Shown one piece after another: positions 23,111-34,850 of a DNA stretch of 64,000 bases. Position 1 is the stretch's first letter; the number at the start of each line of letters is the position of its first letter. Under the pieces are notes generated by a model. It was not told where the DNA came from and searched no databases. It saw nothing but the letters and a program-made list of their open reading frames with translations. The stretch spans positions 3,610,001-3,674,000 of the forward strand of contig PUFA01000077.1 of NCBI GenBank assembly GCA_003508835.1, read 5' to 3'. The translations under genes and the position numbers were made by a program. This stretch comes from Eonycteris spelaea (Eukaryota; Chordata; Mammalia; Chiroptera; Pteropodidae).

Positions 23111-24257
23111 CTCACTACACCTTTGATATGACCTTGATATGATTAACATGAAAAGTAGAGGTAAAAATTGTAAGAAAGCTCACAATATATAAAGCTATCA
23201 TGTAAACTCTTCATATGCAACTCAAACCTCAGCATTCATATATTACTACTTTCTATTAAAAAAAAATGTGTTGCAAGATACAAAATCCTTCCTTTCCAAC
23301 CCAAAATGATGACCACTAGCGATGTCCCTTCACTTAAACTACTTTTGGAGTTAAATCACTCAGAAGATACTTCAAGGATTCATTGCTATTTCCAGGATTA
23401 AAGGACAGGCGTCAAGGTGAAAGCTGCCGCTCATTACATCTAATTCCCTTTCCTCTCATACAAAAGCAGGAATCAATTAATTTCCTCCAGACACCAACCA
23501 GTCAGGTCTGGCTGGCAGCACAGAAGGTTTCTAAGGACTTTCTTTTGTAAATGATGTCCTTAGGAGCCTTTGGAGTTTCCTTCCTCCCTGAAAGTATCTT
23601 TCTTAAAAGCAGAACATTCAATTTATTGCTCTTTTTCCTTCCTCGTGGAAAAATAAAAATTTACGGTAAAAGTGTAGAAAATAACCACCATTATGGATTT
23701 CCTTCAGCTCTGCCGAAACAAAGCAAACAAAACAAGTTTTGCTGCAGAAGTTGCAGAGAATGCCAACCAGTCCTACAGAACTGGAAAGAGATTGAGTTTC
23801 TGAGCTACAGCAGATTGTGCTGACACTCGATCACTGGAGGCCTTTTTGCCAGGTATCAATGATCTAGTAGGAAGCTGCTCAATGTCTGTCCTCTCCTCCT
23901 TGAATCTCCAAACAAAACAATTCAGATATGCTCACCGTGGCATGCTACTGAGCACAATTGGGGGCAAAGGACATGTGTATTTCTATCTGGGAGCAATGCC
24001 TTTGTGAGGGCAGAGTAAGGAGTGGCTGTAGAGGAGATAAGAAGAGGTGGCCTTCCGTCTGTCCCCACCTCCATCTCAGCCAGTTGGTGTGGGTGGTCCT
24101 CACATGGTGGGAAGGTACTATCAGTATGTGCTCCAGGAAAACAATGAGGTGCAGTAAGTAGATGAATTTTATCTTCAGGGGCAATCATGTAAGCAAATCC
24201 AACATATATTTGGCTGCTTAAAACTACATGTGGTTCATCTCCCTGGTCTTTCCACTA
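23111..24257. other. Intergenic, nothing recognised
   Basis: Unique-looking sequence with several short open frames, none convincing. Confidence 0.4.
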
Positions 24258-24430
24258 GGTCAGGGACTCTCAAACTAACCTGTGATCAAATCACCCTGAG
24301 AGTTTGTTAAATGTGCAGATTTCCAGATCTTGCCCCTAAAAGATTGATTCAGGAGCACAGAAATCTGAATTTCTAATCAGCGGTCCAGGTGGGATTGTGA
24401 TCCAGGGTCTCGGGCCATAATCATTGCAAG
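24258..24430 (+). mobile_element. MER5A-like hAT-Charlie MITE fragment
   Basis: It starts cagggactctcaaac, then gatcaaatcaccctgagagtttgtt, gattgattcaggagcac, aatctgaatttctaatcag and ggtgggattgtgatccag. The 3' terminal repeat is lost or strongly decayed. Confidence 0.65.
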
Positions 24431-25234
24431 ACTTTCCAGAATAATGTGTCAGGCACCACAGCCTCCTCATCCTCACCCTCGCTAGCTCTTTCACTGGAAA
24501 CCAGCAATCTAACAGCGAAGGAGATAAGAACTAGAAAACCTTCCTCTCCAGAAATGTATTTTTAGCTAAATGAGAATAGGAAAAGTAGATAGCTGCTTTA
24601 GAAAAACACCTTCACATAAAGGAAAGGTGGACACTCAAGGCAATTATGAGCATTTCAGCAAGGGAGGGAGGAAGACACTTGTGGACCGAGCTCAGTAGCG
24701 AGGGAGGCACCTGTTCATAACTCTTGCAGGCACAGCCCTGCCAGGCGGGACAGAACAGTGAGCCCGGCCTCTCAGGGGAGCTTGGGCTGTGACCCTTCCA
24801 GCCAGTGTGGATCCCAGTGACACTGGGGGAGCCACCGTGCCTGGTGCTTTGGCCTTTCCTCCTGTCTGTCCAGGAATCTCAAACTCCTCCTTCTCAATTC
24901 TCAGGGTTTCTCAGGAGGCTTCACCCCCCGCCCCCGAAGTTGTCTCCCATCTCACATTTTGCCTACTGAAGTTCTGATTTAAGCTTGATTTGTTTGGCAT
25001 CACCAGTTACTGCTTTCCTTTGTAGTTTTTGTTTTTTGTAGTTTTGCACTTTTCCAGTGCAAATATTATTCATCAATGGAAAGCCCTGGGAAGTGTAAAA
25101 AGCAATATCCTCAGCTCTCTGCTGGACTTAAAGACTGAAGTTCTCCTCCCGAACTGAACACATCTAACACACACATTGCTGACTCAGGCTATACAAACGT
25201 GGTTCGTTATTTTTGCTCATCAAAGCCGTTAAGA
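24431..25234. other. Intergenic, nothing recognised
   Basis: A C-rich stretch at 24920-24940, otherwise unremarkable. Confidence 0.4.
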
Positions 25235-25445
25235 GAACAGAGGATGGCGATTTGGTGTTCAGAGCACCTGCTAATTCTCAGATACTGAGCTAAGTACTCA
25301 ACACTCACTGTGCAATTTAAATCTTCAAACAGCCCTGCCCTGAGCAGGAAATGTTATTATGCCCTTCTAACAGATGAAGGAAGAGGGGTTCAGAGGAGTG
25401 TAAGCTATTGAAGTCACACACCTGGAAAGCAGAGACCTGGATTTG
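25235..25445 (-). repeat. MIR
   Basis: The text actgagctaagtactcaacac...tcttcaaacagccctgccctgagcaggaaatgttattatgccc...acagatgaagg...gtcacacacctgg is reverse-complement MIR. Confidence 0.65.
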
Positions 25446-26319
25446 TCCTTCTGATACCATTGTCTACCCTCTTGCCTTACACCAAGCTGCCTTCCTCCCT
25501 GAAGCACATTAAAAACTATTTCCTTATAAGTGATTAATTTACAAGTACTAATGTCCTGGATGGACAGAGTGGACACTCTATGAAAGCATGTCCTTTTAGA
25601 GGCTGAAGCCCACACTACGTGGATATGTCAGGGACCACGTTTCCCTAGAACTGTGGATATCATTTAATCGAAACCATTCTGTTCCCAACAGCCAACAGAT
25701 GTTCATAAAGTGTTTAACACTCTGGAGAAGGGTATACTGCAACATAAAACCCATCCAAGCAACATGCTTAAAACTGCATTTACAAACGTCATTCTCTATT
25801 CGACTAGAAACAGGATGGCTTTTTAATTCCAGGGCATTAGTTCAAATCTGTTCTGGATTTGAATGGACAGAAAATTGTTCCCTCCTGACAGCCATTCAGC
25901 AGTCCATGCTCATTCTTGGTAAATTGGTGTTCCCAGGAGGCCTGTGCAAAACTCTGAATGCCACTGGCCTCTGCCAAACAACATGGCAGAGCCGGGGGAA
26001 ACCTGAGGAAAAGATCAACTTCCTTTAAAAACATTCCCTAAAGGGACCCTGTGCTTAAGGCAAAACAGATGCTCCTGAGAAATAACATCAGCCTAAAAGG
26101 AAGTGTGTGTCCTGCCACATGCCATCCATCCCTTAATCCAAATCCCCCTTGCCCGGGTCTCCCCTTTTTCCAATCCTCTTCTTCTTCATGTCTTAGAAGC
26201 AGCATCCGCACGTGCACACGCACACACAGTGATCAGAAGTCCAGTGGCAGACTCCCTGGGACGATGGGGAATCTTCCAGCTTTGCACCGAACTGGCTGTG
26301 TGTGACTCTATCTAACAGC
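25446..26319. other. Intergenic, nothing recognised
   Basis: No gene or named repeat seen. Confidence 0.4.
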
Positions 26320-26490
26320 AACACACACAGCTACATTTATTAAGCACTTATTGAGCCAGGACCTGAGCCAAGTGCTTCCTGTGATTGTATAGATGAGGAT
26401 TTGGAGGCTTACAGAAGTCATTATTTCCAAGATCATGCACCTAGCAAATGATGATCCTAGGATACACCAGATGCATCTGACTCTGTTAAG
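26320..26490 (-). repeat. MIR
   Basis: The text tttattaagcacttattgagccagg...ccaagtgcttcctgtg...agatgaggatttggaggc...tctgactctgtta is reverse-complement MIR. Confidence 0.65.
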
Positions 26491-26494
26491 CTAG

Positions 26495-26760
26495 ACAACG
26501 TCCATCATGTCCTCTGTGGTCCAAACCGCCATTGTCTCTCACCTGGATTATGACAACCCTCTCCTGGCTGGCCTCCCTCCTTCACCCTTGTCCCTCATAG
26601 TCTAAACGAGAGTGAACCTTATAAATGTTAGACCCATTCCACTGCTCCACTCAAAATCCTCTGATGACTTCTCGTTTTACTCAGAATAAAGTTCTAAGTC
26701 CTCCTCACAACCTGCAAGTCCATGTACTTCCTCCATTCTTTCTTTCCTCCATTCTTTCTC
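26495..26760 (+). repeat. L2 fragment
   Basis: The text cgccattgtctctcacctgg...ctcatagtctaaacgagagtg...cattccactgctccactcaaaatcctctgatgac...actcagaataaagttc follows L2 in sense orientation. Confidence 0.65.
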
Positions 26761-26774
26761 ACTTACTTAAAAAA

Positions 26775-27450
26775 AAATGGTTCTCAAAGTGTAGTTCCTG
26801 ACACCCTTTTAGGGGTCTGGAAGTCAAAATTACTTTTACTCTAACATTCTAGTTATTCTAATATTCTAGTGTTGTTTCATCTCATTTGCACAGAGAATAC
26901 TTTTTAAATATAGTTTCTGATTCCATGTTGCAACTACCCTTTAAAGACTACCACTTGTTGAGTTTTGATGTAGTATCAAACGAGAATAACTGGAAATATC
27001 TGAAAAAGCTAATATTAAAACACTCTTCCATTTTTCAGCTATGTGTCTGGGTAAGGCCAGATTTTCTTCCTATACTAAAACCAAAACAACATACCATTAT
27101 GGATTGGATGCAGAAGCAGCTATGAGAATCCAGCTGTCCTCTAGCAAGCCAGACATTGAAGAGATTTGCAAAACTGCAAAACAATGTTACCCTTCTCATT
27201 AAATTTTTTTTTTTTTTTGGAAAACAGTTATTTTTCACTAAAAACTACTTTTATTAACATGCCATGTGCTTATTATGGTAATTTGTAAACAAATCAATAA
27301 ATATTTTTAAATTTTCTCAGTTTTAACTCTTAACATGATGAATATCAATAGAATCGATATAACTAAAGCTCTTGGGGATCCTCAATAATTTTTAGGCATA
27401 CAGAGGAACCCTAAAACCAGAAAGTCTGAGAAGACTGCCCTCAGCTCATT
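26775..27450 (+). mobile_element. hAT-type DNA transposon remnant with the 3' end of its transposase gene
   Basis: Ends are aatggttctcaaagtgtagttcc at the left and gaaccctaaaaccagaaagtctgagaag at the right, decayed inverted repeats of the hAT ...ttctcaaa type. Between them lies a transposase C-terminus (27053-27202) and the known 3' text aataaatatttttaaattttctcag...agctcttggggatcctcaata. Old and inactive: most of the transposase is absent. Confidence 0.7.
27053..27202 (+). pseudogene. hAT transposase C-terminal remnant, open to its stop codon
   Basis: 49 codons and a TAA in one uninterrupted frame starting KARFSSYTKT and containing GLDAEAAMRIQLSS, then KPDIEEICKTAKQCYPSH. The pattern AEAxMRIQLSSxxPDI followed by a short Lys/Cys/His tail is the C-terminal end of hAT-family transposases, also kept in domesticated relatives (ZBED/SCAN-hAT type). 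There is no catalytic region, no BED finger and no start. It is a fossil within the transposon remnant, not a domesticated gene. Confidence 0.65.
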
Positions 27451-27629
27451 AACCTTCTCACTCACTGTTCCTTTCCATGCCAAGAAAAAGATTTACCCTA
27501 AGAAACTGGCTCAGGCAGTTTTAAAAGCTGAGAAATTCACAGTCTGTAGTCAACACGCTGGAAACCTAGAACTGACGGTGTAAGTTCGGTCTGAGTTTGA
27601 AATCAAGAGAAACCGATGCCCCAGCTAGA

Positions 27630-27890
27630 AGACAGACGGGCATGAGAGAGAATTTTTTCCTACTCAGCCTTTTTATTCTACATAAGCTTTCAATGGATTG
27701 GATGAGGCCCACTCACAATAGGGAGAGCCATCTGTGTTCCCCAGTCTACAGCTTCTCACCATGTCTATCTCATCCAGAAGCACGTCACAGACACGCCCAG
27801 ACGTAATGTTTCACCAAACATCTGGGCATCCTGTGGCCCAGTCAAGCTGACACATAAAATTAACCAGCACATCTTCCATTCATTAAGGTT
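27630..27890 (+). mobile_element. MLT2-type ERVL LTR fragment
   Basis: The text caatggattggatgaggcccac...tatctcatccagaagcacgtcac...aatgtttcaccaaacatctggg...gacacataaaattaaccagcaca matches the 3' half of MLT2 in sense orientation, opposite to the copies at 1 and 37123. The internal spacer cccagtctacagcttctcacc is altered. Confidence 0.75.
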
Positions 27891-28160
27891 ACTTCTCATA
27901 TATTATTTATCAAAGGGAAGTTCTCCTACCTCACCCTATAAAAAATAATACTAATACTCCCATATCCTCTGTCTCCTTAACCATGTTCCAGTTTTCTTAC
28001 TATATATCACCATTTATAAATTATATACCTACCCTTTTATTTCCTCTTGCCCCACTAAAATGTAAGCTTTTTAGGTTATTGAAGAGTTTAGTTCCCTGTT
28101 GCATACTAGAATGGGTCTCTATCAAAATTTGTTGACTAAATGAATCAATACATCACAATG
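27891..28160 (+). repeat. L2 3' end
   Basis: The text tgccccactaaaatgtaagcttttt...gtttagttccctgttgcatac...tgttgactaaatgaatcaa is the L2 tail. Confidence 0.5.
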
Positions 28161-28755
28161 TTTCTATAGACTTAAGACCATAATTAAGGTTGGAGGAAGC
28201 AAAGTTATTAAAGCGAAAGCACTGAATTGCCCTCAGGTGGATTGTAATGTGTATGTATCACACACAGTGCTGTAAGCAAGGCAGACATTCATTTTCCTTT
28301 CACCTAAAAGTTTGGAAGTAGGCGGTTCAGGGAAGGTATGGAAGCTCTATTGCACACAGTCCTCAGGGACTCTAGGTGTGGACTTTGCTACTTGGTCCGA
28401 TATGGCAGATGGAGAGCCAGCATCATATCTCCTTCCAAAAGAAAGGAAGGAAAAAACTAAGAAGAAAAGTGAGGTGAAGGGAACATAACAGCTACTTTTA
28501 CAGGTTTTCCGAAGCTGTCCCACTTCGATCCTACATAAATTCATATGCCAGATTTAATCATATGGCCCCACCTGGTTGCAAGTGAGTCTGAAAATATGCT
28601 TTTATTCTGCGTGGACACTACACAGCTAAAATATTGGGTGCTTACTTAAAGTGATAGGGAAGAATAGATACTGCAGGACCATTGGCAGTCTATGCTACAG
28701 GTAGCTATTATTTTAGTCTGCCCTCTTCTTCTGGTAATGGAATCGTTTTTCCATT
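28161..28755. other. Intergenic, nothing recognised
   Basis: Unique-looking sequence up to the 5S retrocopy. Confidence 0.4.
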
Positions 28756-28770
28756 AAGAAACTCTTTCTT

Positions 28771-28914
28771 GTCTAAGGCCATGCCACCCTGAACATACCC
28801 GATCTTAGCAGATCTTGGAAGCTAAGCAGGGTTGAGCCTGGTTAGTACTTGGATGGGAGACCACCTAGGAATACCAGATGCTGCAGGTATAAAAAAAAAA
28901 AAAAGAAAAGAAAG
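28771..28914 (+). pseudogene. 5S rRNA-derived retrocopy (5S pseudogene or 5S-type SINE) with A-rich tail
   Basis: Bases 28771-28889 align over the whole length of vertebrate 5S rRNA, from GTCTAAGGCC to GATGCTGCAGGT. Most differences are CpG-decay type (TG or CA in place of CG). The internal control region is well kept: AAGCTAAGCAGGG and GGTTAGTACTTGGATGGGAG are intact. An A-rich tail follows. A 14-bp direct repeat, AAGAAACTCTTTCT, flanks the copy at 28756-28769 and 28916-28929, the mark of L1-mediated retrotransposition. 5S-derived SINEs are known in fruit bats. Whether this is a SINE family member or a one-off pseudogene cannot be decided from one copy. Confidence 0.93.
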
Positions 28915-28929
28915 AAAGAAACTCTTTCT

Positions 28930-30818
28930 CAACCCATGCCATTTCTTATGATGCTGGTGATGTTGTCTACACAGTATAGCCTCCACCAAAGCAGGAATGT
29001 GGCTAAGGCTGGGTGAGTCATCATACCCTATCCTCTCGGCCCATCGATTGGTCCAGAGATGGGAGCATGACCCTAGTAAACCTAGTATGGCAAGGATAGC
29101 CAGATAGAACTTCCTCTGAGATTTATATATAAATGGTGGAAGAGAAATGCTTTTTTTGCCCTGGGGTTGATAACCTGGGAATTAGTGAATCCTGGGCTAC
29201 TGACATCCATTTCACCCAAGCTATATATAATAAGTCCTATCTTCAACACGAAGAATGAGGCCAATACACAAAGGCAAGCAGACCCATACACTGGAGAGGT
29301 GACATCATTTGAGTTCTCTGATCCAAGTCTGCCAAAGCCTGATATCTCAGTGATGAGATCCAATAAGTTCCCTTTCGCTTAAATCGGTTTTTGCTGGATA
29401 TCATTCCCGTGCATTTAAAATCCCTGACTCAAATGTGTATAAAAGGCATGTTTCCTTTAAAATCTATTCTCAAATATTATTTACTATTCAATAAAGATTA
29501 ACTCATGATGCAAAATGGAGAGAAAATGTGTCTGTTTCTACCTTAAACATTTTTGAAGTCTGGATCGCCTCCTTTGAAATCTCCCCCTGAGCAGGTCTCC
29601 TTTCACACTCCCTGCCCCTCACTGCTCCCCCACCCCACTGCCTGCCCAGTGCCTCCCTCTTCGTGACAGAATACCTGGCTTCCATCTAACACAAGACTGA
29701 CCATGTGGCATCGAAATCCTTCATTTCTAGGATAACCTTCCCTAAAATGACAATTTGCTTGAGGACAAGGGACTGTATCATATCTTCACATCTCCAGCAC
29801 TTACCTCACGCTGGGTTATAGTAATGATTATATTAAACTAGTGTTCAAATATGTACACACAACTTTTTATCACCACCTCGTGGTAGCGGGTCTAATTACT
29901 CTTCCATTTCCTCTGGAATACATTTATCAAATAAAGTCCCCTTGGAAGTAGAAACTACAAAACTAAAGTAATAAATGATAGCACAATTACTGTTCAGCTG
30001 ACTCAATTAGAATAAAATTCTCAAAAATGGGAAGTGCTAAAATATTTCTAAAGCAAAATCACCCCCCAAATAGCAGACCAATGCCTTTAATTTTAAGTAA
30101 ATCTCGACAAAGATGAAATCATAGAAAACTACATTGGTAGATAGAGCTTGATTTATAATTGTGAAATTCATATTATATCAAAGGATTTATTTTTTTAATT
30201 TTGGTTCATTTTTGCATAAAAATGGTTGGAGGTCAGTTTCTCTACTTGCGGTGAGAAGCAAAGTCTGGTGCAATCACAGGGCCTAAGCAACAAACGGTTA
30301 CAATTGGCTGCATTTCAATATCAAAAACAAGAACCTGGGTAGTAGAGGCCTATGGCCTTCTCAGCTTGCCTCTCCTGGCACGGAATCTTCATTCTATGAG
30401 TTAGCTGGGGTGAGAATGATCAGGGCCCCATTATTCTCTGACTGCCATGCTCGGGGTAGAGCCTCCAACCTATGAGTGGGGGCTGGATGGAGGAGGGAAA
30501 CACCCATCCCAGGGGGCTGCACTCACCAGGAACTCAGCCTCTGTACCTTGAAGTTGGAGGATCAGGAACGTCATCGGCCTCTCTCTCCTGGTTACATACT
30601 GTGTCTCTTGACTGGAAACTAACAGGAATGAGGGCCCTGTCCTTTTGACCACACCTGTCTGGAGTGGGGCCTCCATCAAGCTCAGCTAGCAAGGAGGGAG
30701 AGGAAGGGAGAGGTTATGGTTCAAGTGCCACAGACTCTCACTCTTCTTACGTATTTAATAGATTTTGCTGAATATTTCATTTCCTGTATGTCTTAGGACA
30801 ATTTCCAGAGGCTTTAAA
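28930..30818. other. Intergenic, nothing firm
   Basis: A possible L2 trace at 29735-29815 (cttgaggacaagggactgtatcatatc...cagcacttacc). No gene recognised in this nearly 1.9-kb stretch. Confidence 0.4.
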
Positions 30819-30821
30819 TGA

Positions 30822-30846
30822 TTGTGTGTGTGTGTGTGTGTGTGTT
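30822..30846. repeat. (TG) about 12 microsatellite
   Basis: A plain dinucleotide run within gattgtgtg...tgtgttatc. Confidence 0.95.
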
Positions 30847-31434
30847 ATCATTTTCACTAGTTATGGTTGCTTCAGTGGAGAATGGGTCTGCAGATCTCTT
30901 CACACCTTTCCAGAAGTTTCAGCCCCTTTTAAAGAATAGAATTCCATAAGCTAACATTATAACCACTGGTTTTCATTGCCATTATTGTCACCTTCTATTT
31001 TTAAGTTATAATAATTCCTAGTAAGGTAGAGAGATGCAATTTGATTCTGATCAAGGTTGTCTTGACCCCTCTCAAGTAAATAAAATTACATGCAAAGCTG
31101 AAAACAGAAATGGGGATAGGAAACCAAGCGGGAACATTTTATAATTTGTCAAGTTCAGGGTACACACACATTTTTTCTTTTTAGTTTTAAAAGACAAATA
31201 CCAAGATGTAAAGTGAATTTATATTTTACAAAGACTACCAAGCTGAATGCCCTCCTCCAAATTTTCATTCTGACCCAACCATATTGGAATGTGGTAAGTC
31301 ACCAAATACACGTTTGAATTTTTGCATCTACTACATTAAGACCTTGTTTTCAGCATAACTTCATTAGCTGGAACTATTTTTAGTAGGGAACATATGAATT
31401 AATAAAAATAATTAAGTTATTGTTATACAAGTTA
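30847..31434. other. Intergenic, nothing recognised
   Basis: AT-rich unique sequence. Confidence 0.4.
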
Positions 31435-31660
31435 ATACTTAGAGTGCATATGCTGAGCTCTTCAAAAAGTGTATTAAATGTACTATTTCACTTAATTCTA
31501 ACATTACTATGAGGCAATTTAAACTTTTACTACCCCCACCTTATAGATGAAGCAACCAGGTACAGAGAGGTTAGGTTACTTGCCTAATGTCACATAGCCC
31601 ATCAGTCAGTGGTGGAAGATGAATCTGAAACCAGATAGATTATTTTCTAGAACTTTCATT
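31435..31660 (-). repeat. MIR
   Basis: The text gctgagctcttcaaaaagtg...caatttaaacttttactacccccaccttatagatgaagcaaccagg...gagaggttaggttacttgcc...cacatagcccatcagtcag is reverse-complement MIR. Confidence 0.75.
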
Positions 31661-31825
31661 GGTCCTTTGTACTATACTGATACTTAACAAGTTTTTGGCT
31701 TCATTACCAAAAATATGTACAGTAGCTTCCTAACAGTGGTACTTTGGAAATTTTCTTTAAGAGAATTGTTCATTCACTCATTCAATAAACTTACTAAGCA
31801 ATTACTATGATCATAAAGCCAAACT

Positions 31826-31916
31826 GTTCAATTAAGCTTGGAAACTAAATACTAATCTTTTAAGATAAAAGTTGACTCCTCTTATGAATGGAAAATACCT
31901 CATGAGAATGAAAATC
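31826..31916. repeat. Unnamed 91-bp repeat, copy 1 of 2
   Basis: About three-quarters identical by eye to 33170-33260 in the same orientation (shared: tggaaac, aaatactaa, gttg-ctcctct, atggaaaa, atgagaat). Flanks of the two copies do not match. Confidence 0.6.
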
Positions 31917-32064
31917 GGAGAGTCACATTGTTAAGCACTAACATGGAGCTGTTACTATGAGAAAGATTTTAACATTTTAATGAGCACATACTGCAAGCTG
32001 GGCCATGCTAAGCTCAAATGCTTTATATAGGTAATTTCACATCATGTCTCCAAAAATCACCAGG

Positions 32065-32220
32065 TAAGTGTTAAGAGCTGAGGCTCTAAGTCAGCCTTGT
32101 GGGGTGTGAATTCCAGTTCCATCAGTGACTAGCTGTGTAAGTGAGACAAATTATTTAAGATCTCTGGGCCTCAGTTTCCTCATCTGAAGGTTGGATATAA
32201 CAATGGTACTTCCTATAAGT
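32065..32220 (+). repeat. MIR
   Basis: The text gttaagagctgaggctct...tgtgaattccagttcc...tgactagctgtgtaag...ctgggcctcagtttcctcatctg is a clear MIR. Confidence 0.8.
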
Positions 32221-33169
32221 TAGGAATATATTCAACAGCAAGTAAAGGAATATCTGACCATAGTGGCTTTAAAATAAGAGTTTATTCTTCTACATAAGTG
32301 AGAGTCTGGCAAATGGTGACTGCGGATGTTAGTTTACCTTTCCAGTGATGTCATGGCTGTGATGCTTTCAGGAGGACGAGAGAGCTGCTGCAGTCCCAGA
32401 AATGATGTCAGTGTTTAGGGGAGAAAGAGCAGAGGAGGGTGCCGGCCAGGGGTCCTCCTGATTAGGAAAGCCAAGGCAGAACCCATGCGGATTTCTATGT
32501 ATGTCCCCATGACCAGAACTCTGTCACATATGGCCACTCGAACTGCAAGTGAAGCTTGAGAAGCAAATACGTAGGAGGCACATTTTCACCCACACACCAT
32601 CAGGGCTCTGTGAGCAAGGGAGAGGAGAATGAGCATCGCAGGGCGAGCACATCGGCAGTGCCTGGCACACTACTTCATGGGGTTGGGAGAACAGAGAGAA
32701 CTCAAGCTAAGCATCTGGCGCAGTCTGGGTCCTCATTCGGGGCCAAGAGATGTCAGCTGTTTTATTTTGTAAGTGAAAATGTTAAAGAGCGCACCCCAAA
32801 TCACACAGCTTCTCTACGGGAGATGATTAAAGGCAGCCTTGTAGACGCCAAAGCCTAAGCAGTCACAATGTAAAGAGTCATTAGAACAGTTGGGTAGAGG
32901 CTTTTAAAGGGGGCATTGCTCCTGAACCGCTTTTTGTACTCTGCTTAAGAGTCACACTTTTTTTTTTTTTCTTCATAGATACTCTAAGGATGCCTCGGCT
33001 GGATCCCCTGCAGGAATTAGTGGAAAAAGATGTAAAGAAGTAGCCAGCTCTTGCTTAAGTCTTCTGAATTACCACCAGGCAACCACCTAAGATACAGCAG
33101 AAGGACATCTGTATTTACACATAAACACACCAAACTGTATTTAATAAAAAATAGCCATGAAGCTCTATT
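32221..33169. other. Intergenic, nothing firm
   Basis: The part near 32240-32330 (ctgaccatagtggctttaaaataagagtttattcttc) echoes an old repeat text that I cannot name. A T run lies at 32959-32970. An open frame at 32556-32858 has no recognised domain. Confidence 0.35.
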
Positions 33170-33260
33170 GTTTGATTAGGCATGGAAACCAAATACTAAC
33201 CTCTTAGGAAAATAGTTGGCTCCTCTCTGGATGGAAAACAACTGGATGAGAATCAAAACC
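33170..33260. repeat. Unnamed 91-bp repeat, copy 2 of 2
   Basis: Partner of 31826-31916, 1344 bp downstream and in the same orientation. Confidence 0.6.
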
Positions 33261-34689
33261 TGATGTGTGAAGTGTCCCCTCAAAGTAAGATACTCAAAAG
33301 ATGTTAGAAGCTTTCACCAGGAAAATAGACATCTCTATTTTTCAATTTAAAAAATGTACCATTACTAATTAAAACCACAATATTTAAAAAATGATGTCTC
33401 CCCCACTGCATGAAAGGGTTTGGTCCCATATCTGCAAGGTGTAATGAACATGTGAGGTCTGGTGACCTCATCTATAATAACTCTATGCATATAATTACTG
33501 TGCACAGAGGTGTCTGGAGAGCAGATTTTTAATCAAGACCAGGACAAGCCTGTATTACATTAATAGAAAACATAGAACACATGGTTCCAACTCCATTTGC
33601 TCAACCATAAAATGAAGAGTATTACTGACTTAACTTCCTCCCATAGAGTGGGAGGACAGAAGATAAGTTCCATAGGACACAAGCTATGTTTACAAAGCAC
33701 TTATGGCAGTGGTTGCTAGACTTGGGGAATTATCAAGGATTATCAACTTTGACCTTGCCAAGTAGGAACAGTAAAATAACAACAATCAACCAACCAACCT
33801 TACCACTGTCATCATCACTTCATAAAAGGCCTTTTAACACCAAGCAACAAGGACAGACATACTTATTCTCAAAGTAAAAGGCAATACTGTAAATGGAATG
33901 AGTTTTACTAAATCTCACTCCTCATCTTAATTGTTCTCATTTGAAGTGCATGGATTAACATTTAGGAATCCCAGGGTCAGTCCTGGCATTGTTCTCTCAG
34001 TCCCAGATAGTTTTCTGGACACCGATTTCAAGGACCAGAGGGCACTCCTATAGCATTACAGGCAGGACCCAGAGTTTCAGGATGCATGCAATTAAAAATC
34101 TTACTAGGAACTCTCAGAGCACTTCTGTAATTGGAGATGCTTCTCCCACACTGTCCTTTAACCTACCTTAAAGCATCTCAATAGTTTAAGTTTAGACTCC
34201 AGGTTCAAGTTCCTATTATTGCTACTTACATAGTCACTTTAAGTTATTATCAGAACCTAGACACAATGAAGGCAGGGCCTTAAATTCCCTCACACTCCGC
34301 AGGCATTCAGTGATACCTCCTGATTTGGTGTGAGCTCGATGATTGCGGAGTCTGTAAAAGTTCTAAAAGCCAAGAATACCAACTGATGAAGATCACCGTG
34401 AGCTGATCTTGGGAAGAAGATGGGTCTGTCCAAAGAGATAAGAAAATATTTTACTGTCAGTTGAAAATTTTCATATTTACTTATCTAACATAATCTTATG
34501 TACATGCTCTGAGCATATGTACATGGTCTGAGGCTAAAACATAAGCTTTTTTAGAAAATTCAAAACCAATCAAGGCTGTCTCTACTTAAAAACTAAAATA
34601 AGGACTTTATAACCTAGATTTTCTTACATGACCTCCTCTACATATATACGGTATAGTGGTAACAGAATAATCACAGGAGTTTGGCAGCT
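33261..34689. other. Intergenic, nothing recognised
   Basis: AT-rich unique sequence with no convincing open frame. Confidence 0.4.
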
Positions 34690-34850
34690 GGCAAGAAACT
34701 GTAAGACAGTCTTACACAGTCTTCTCATTTTTCAGGGCAATTAGCGATAGTGAGGTTGGATGATTTTTTTCAAAGCCACAACACTAGACACCTGTGAATT
34801 TGGGACACCCAACCCAGGTTTCCTGTTTTCCAGAACTATGATCTCTCTAC
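34690..34850 (-). repeat. MIR fragment
   Basis: The text tcttctcatttttcagggcaattag...tttcaaagccacaacactagac...cccaacccaggtttcctg fits reverse-complement MIR. Confidence 0.5.
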
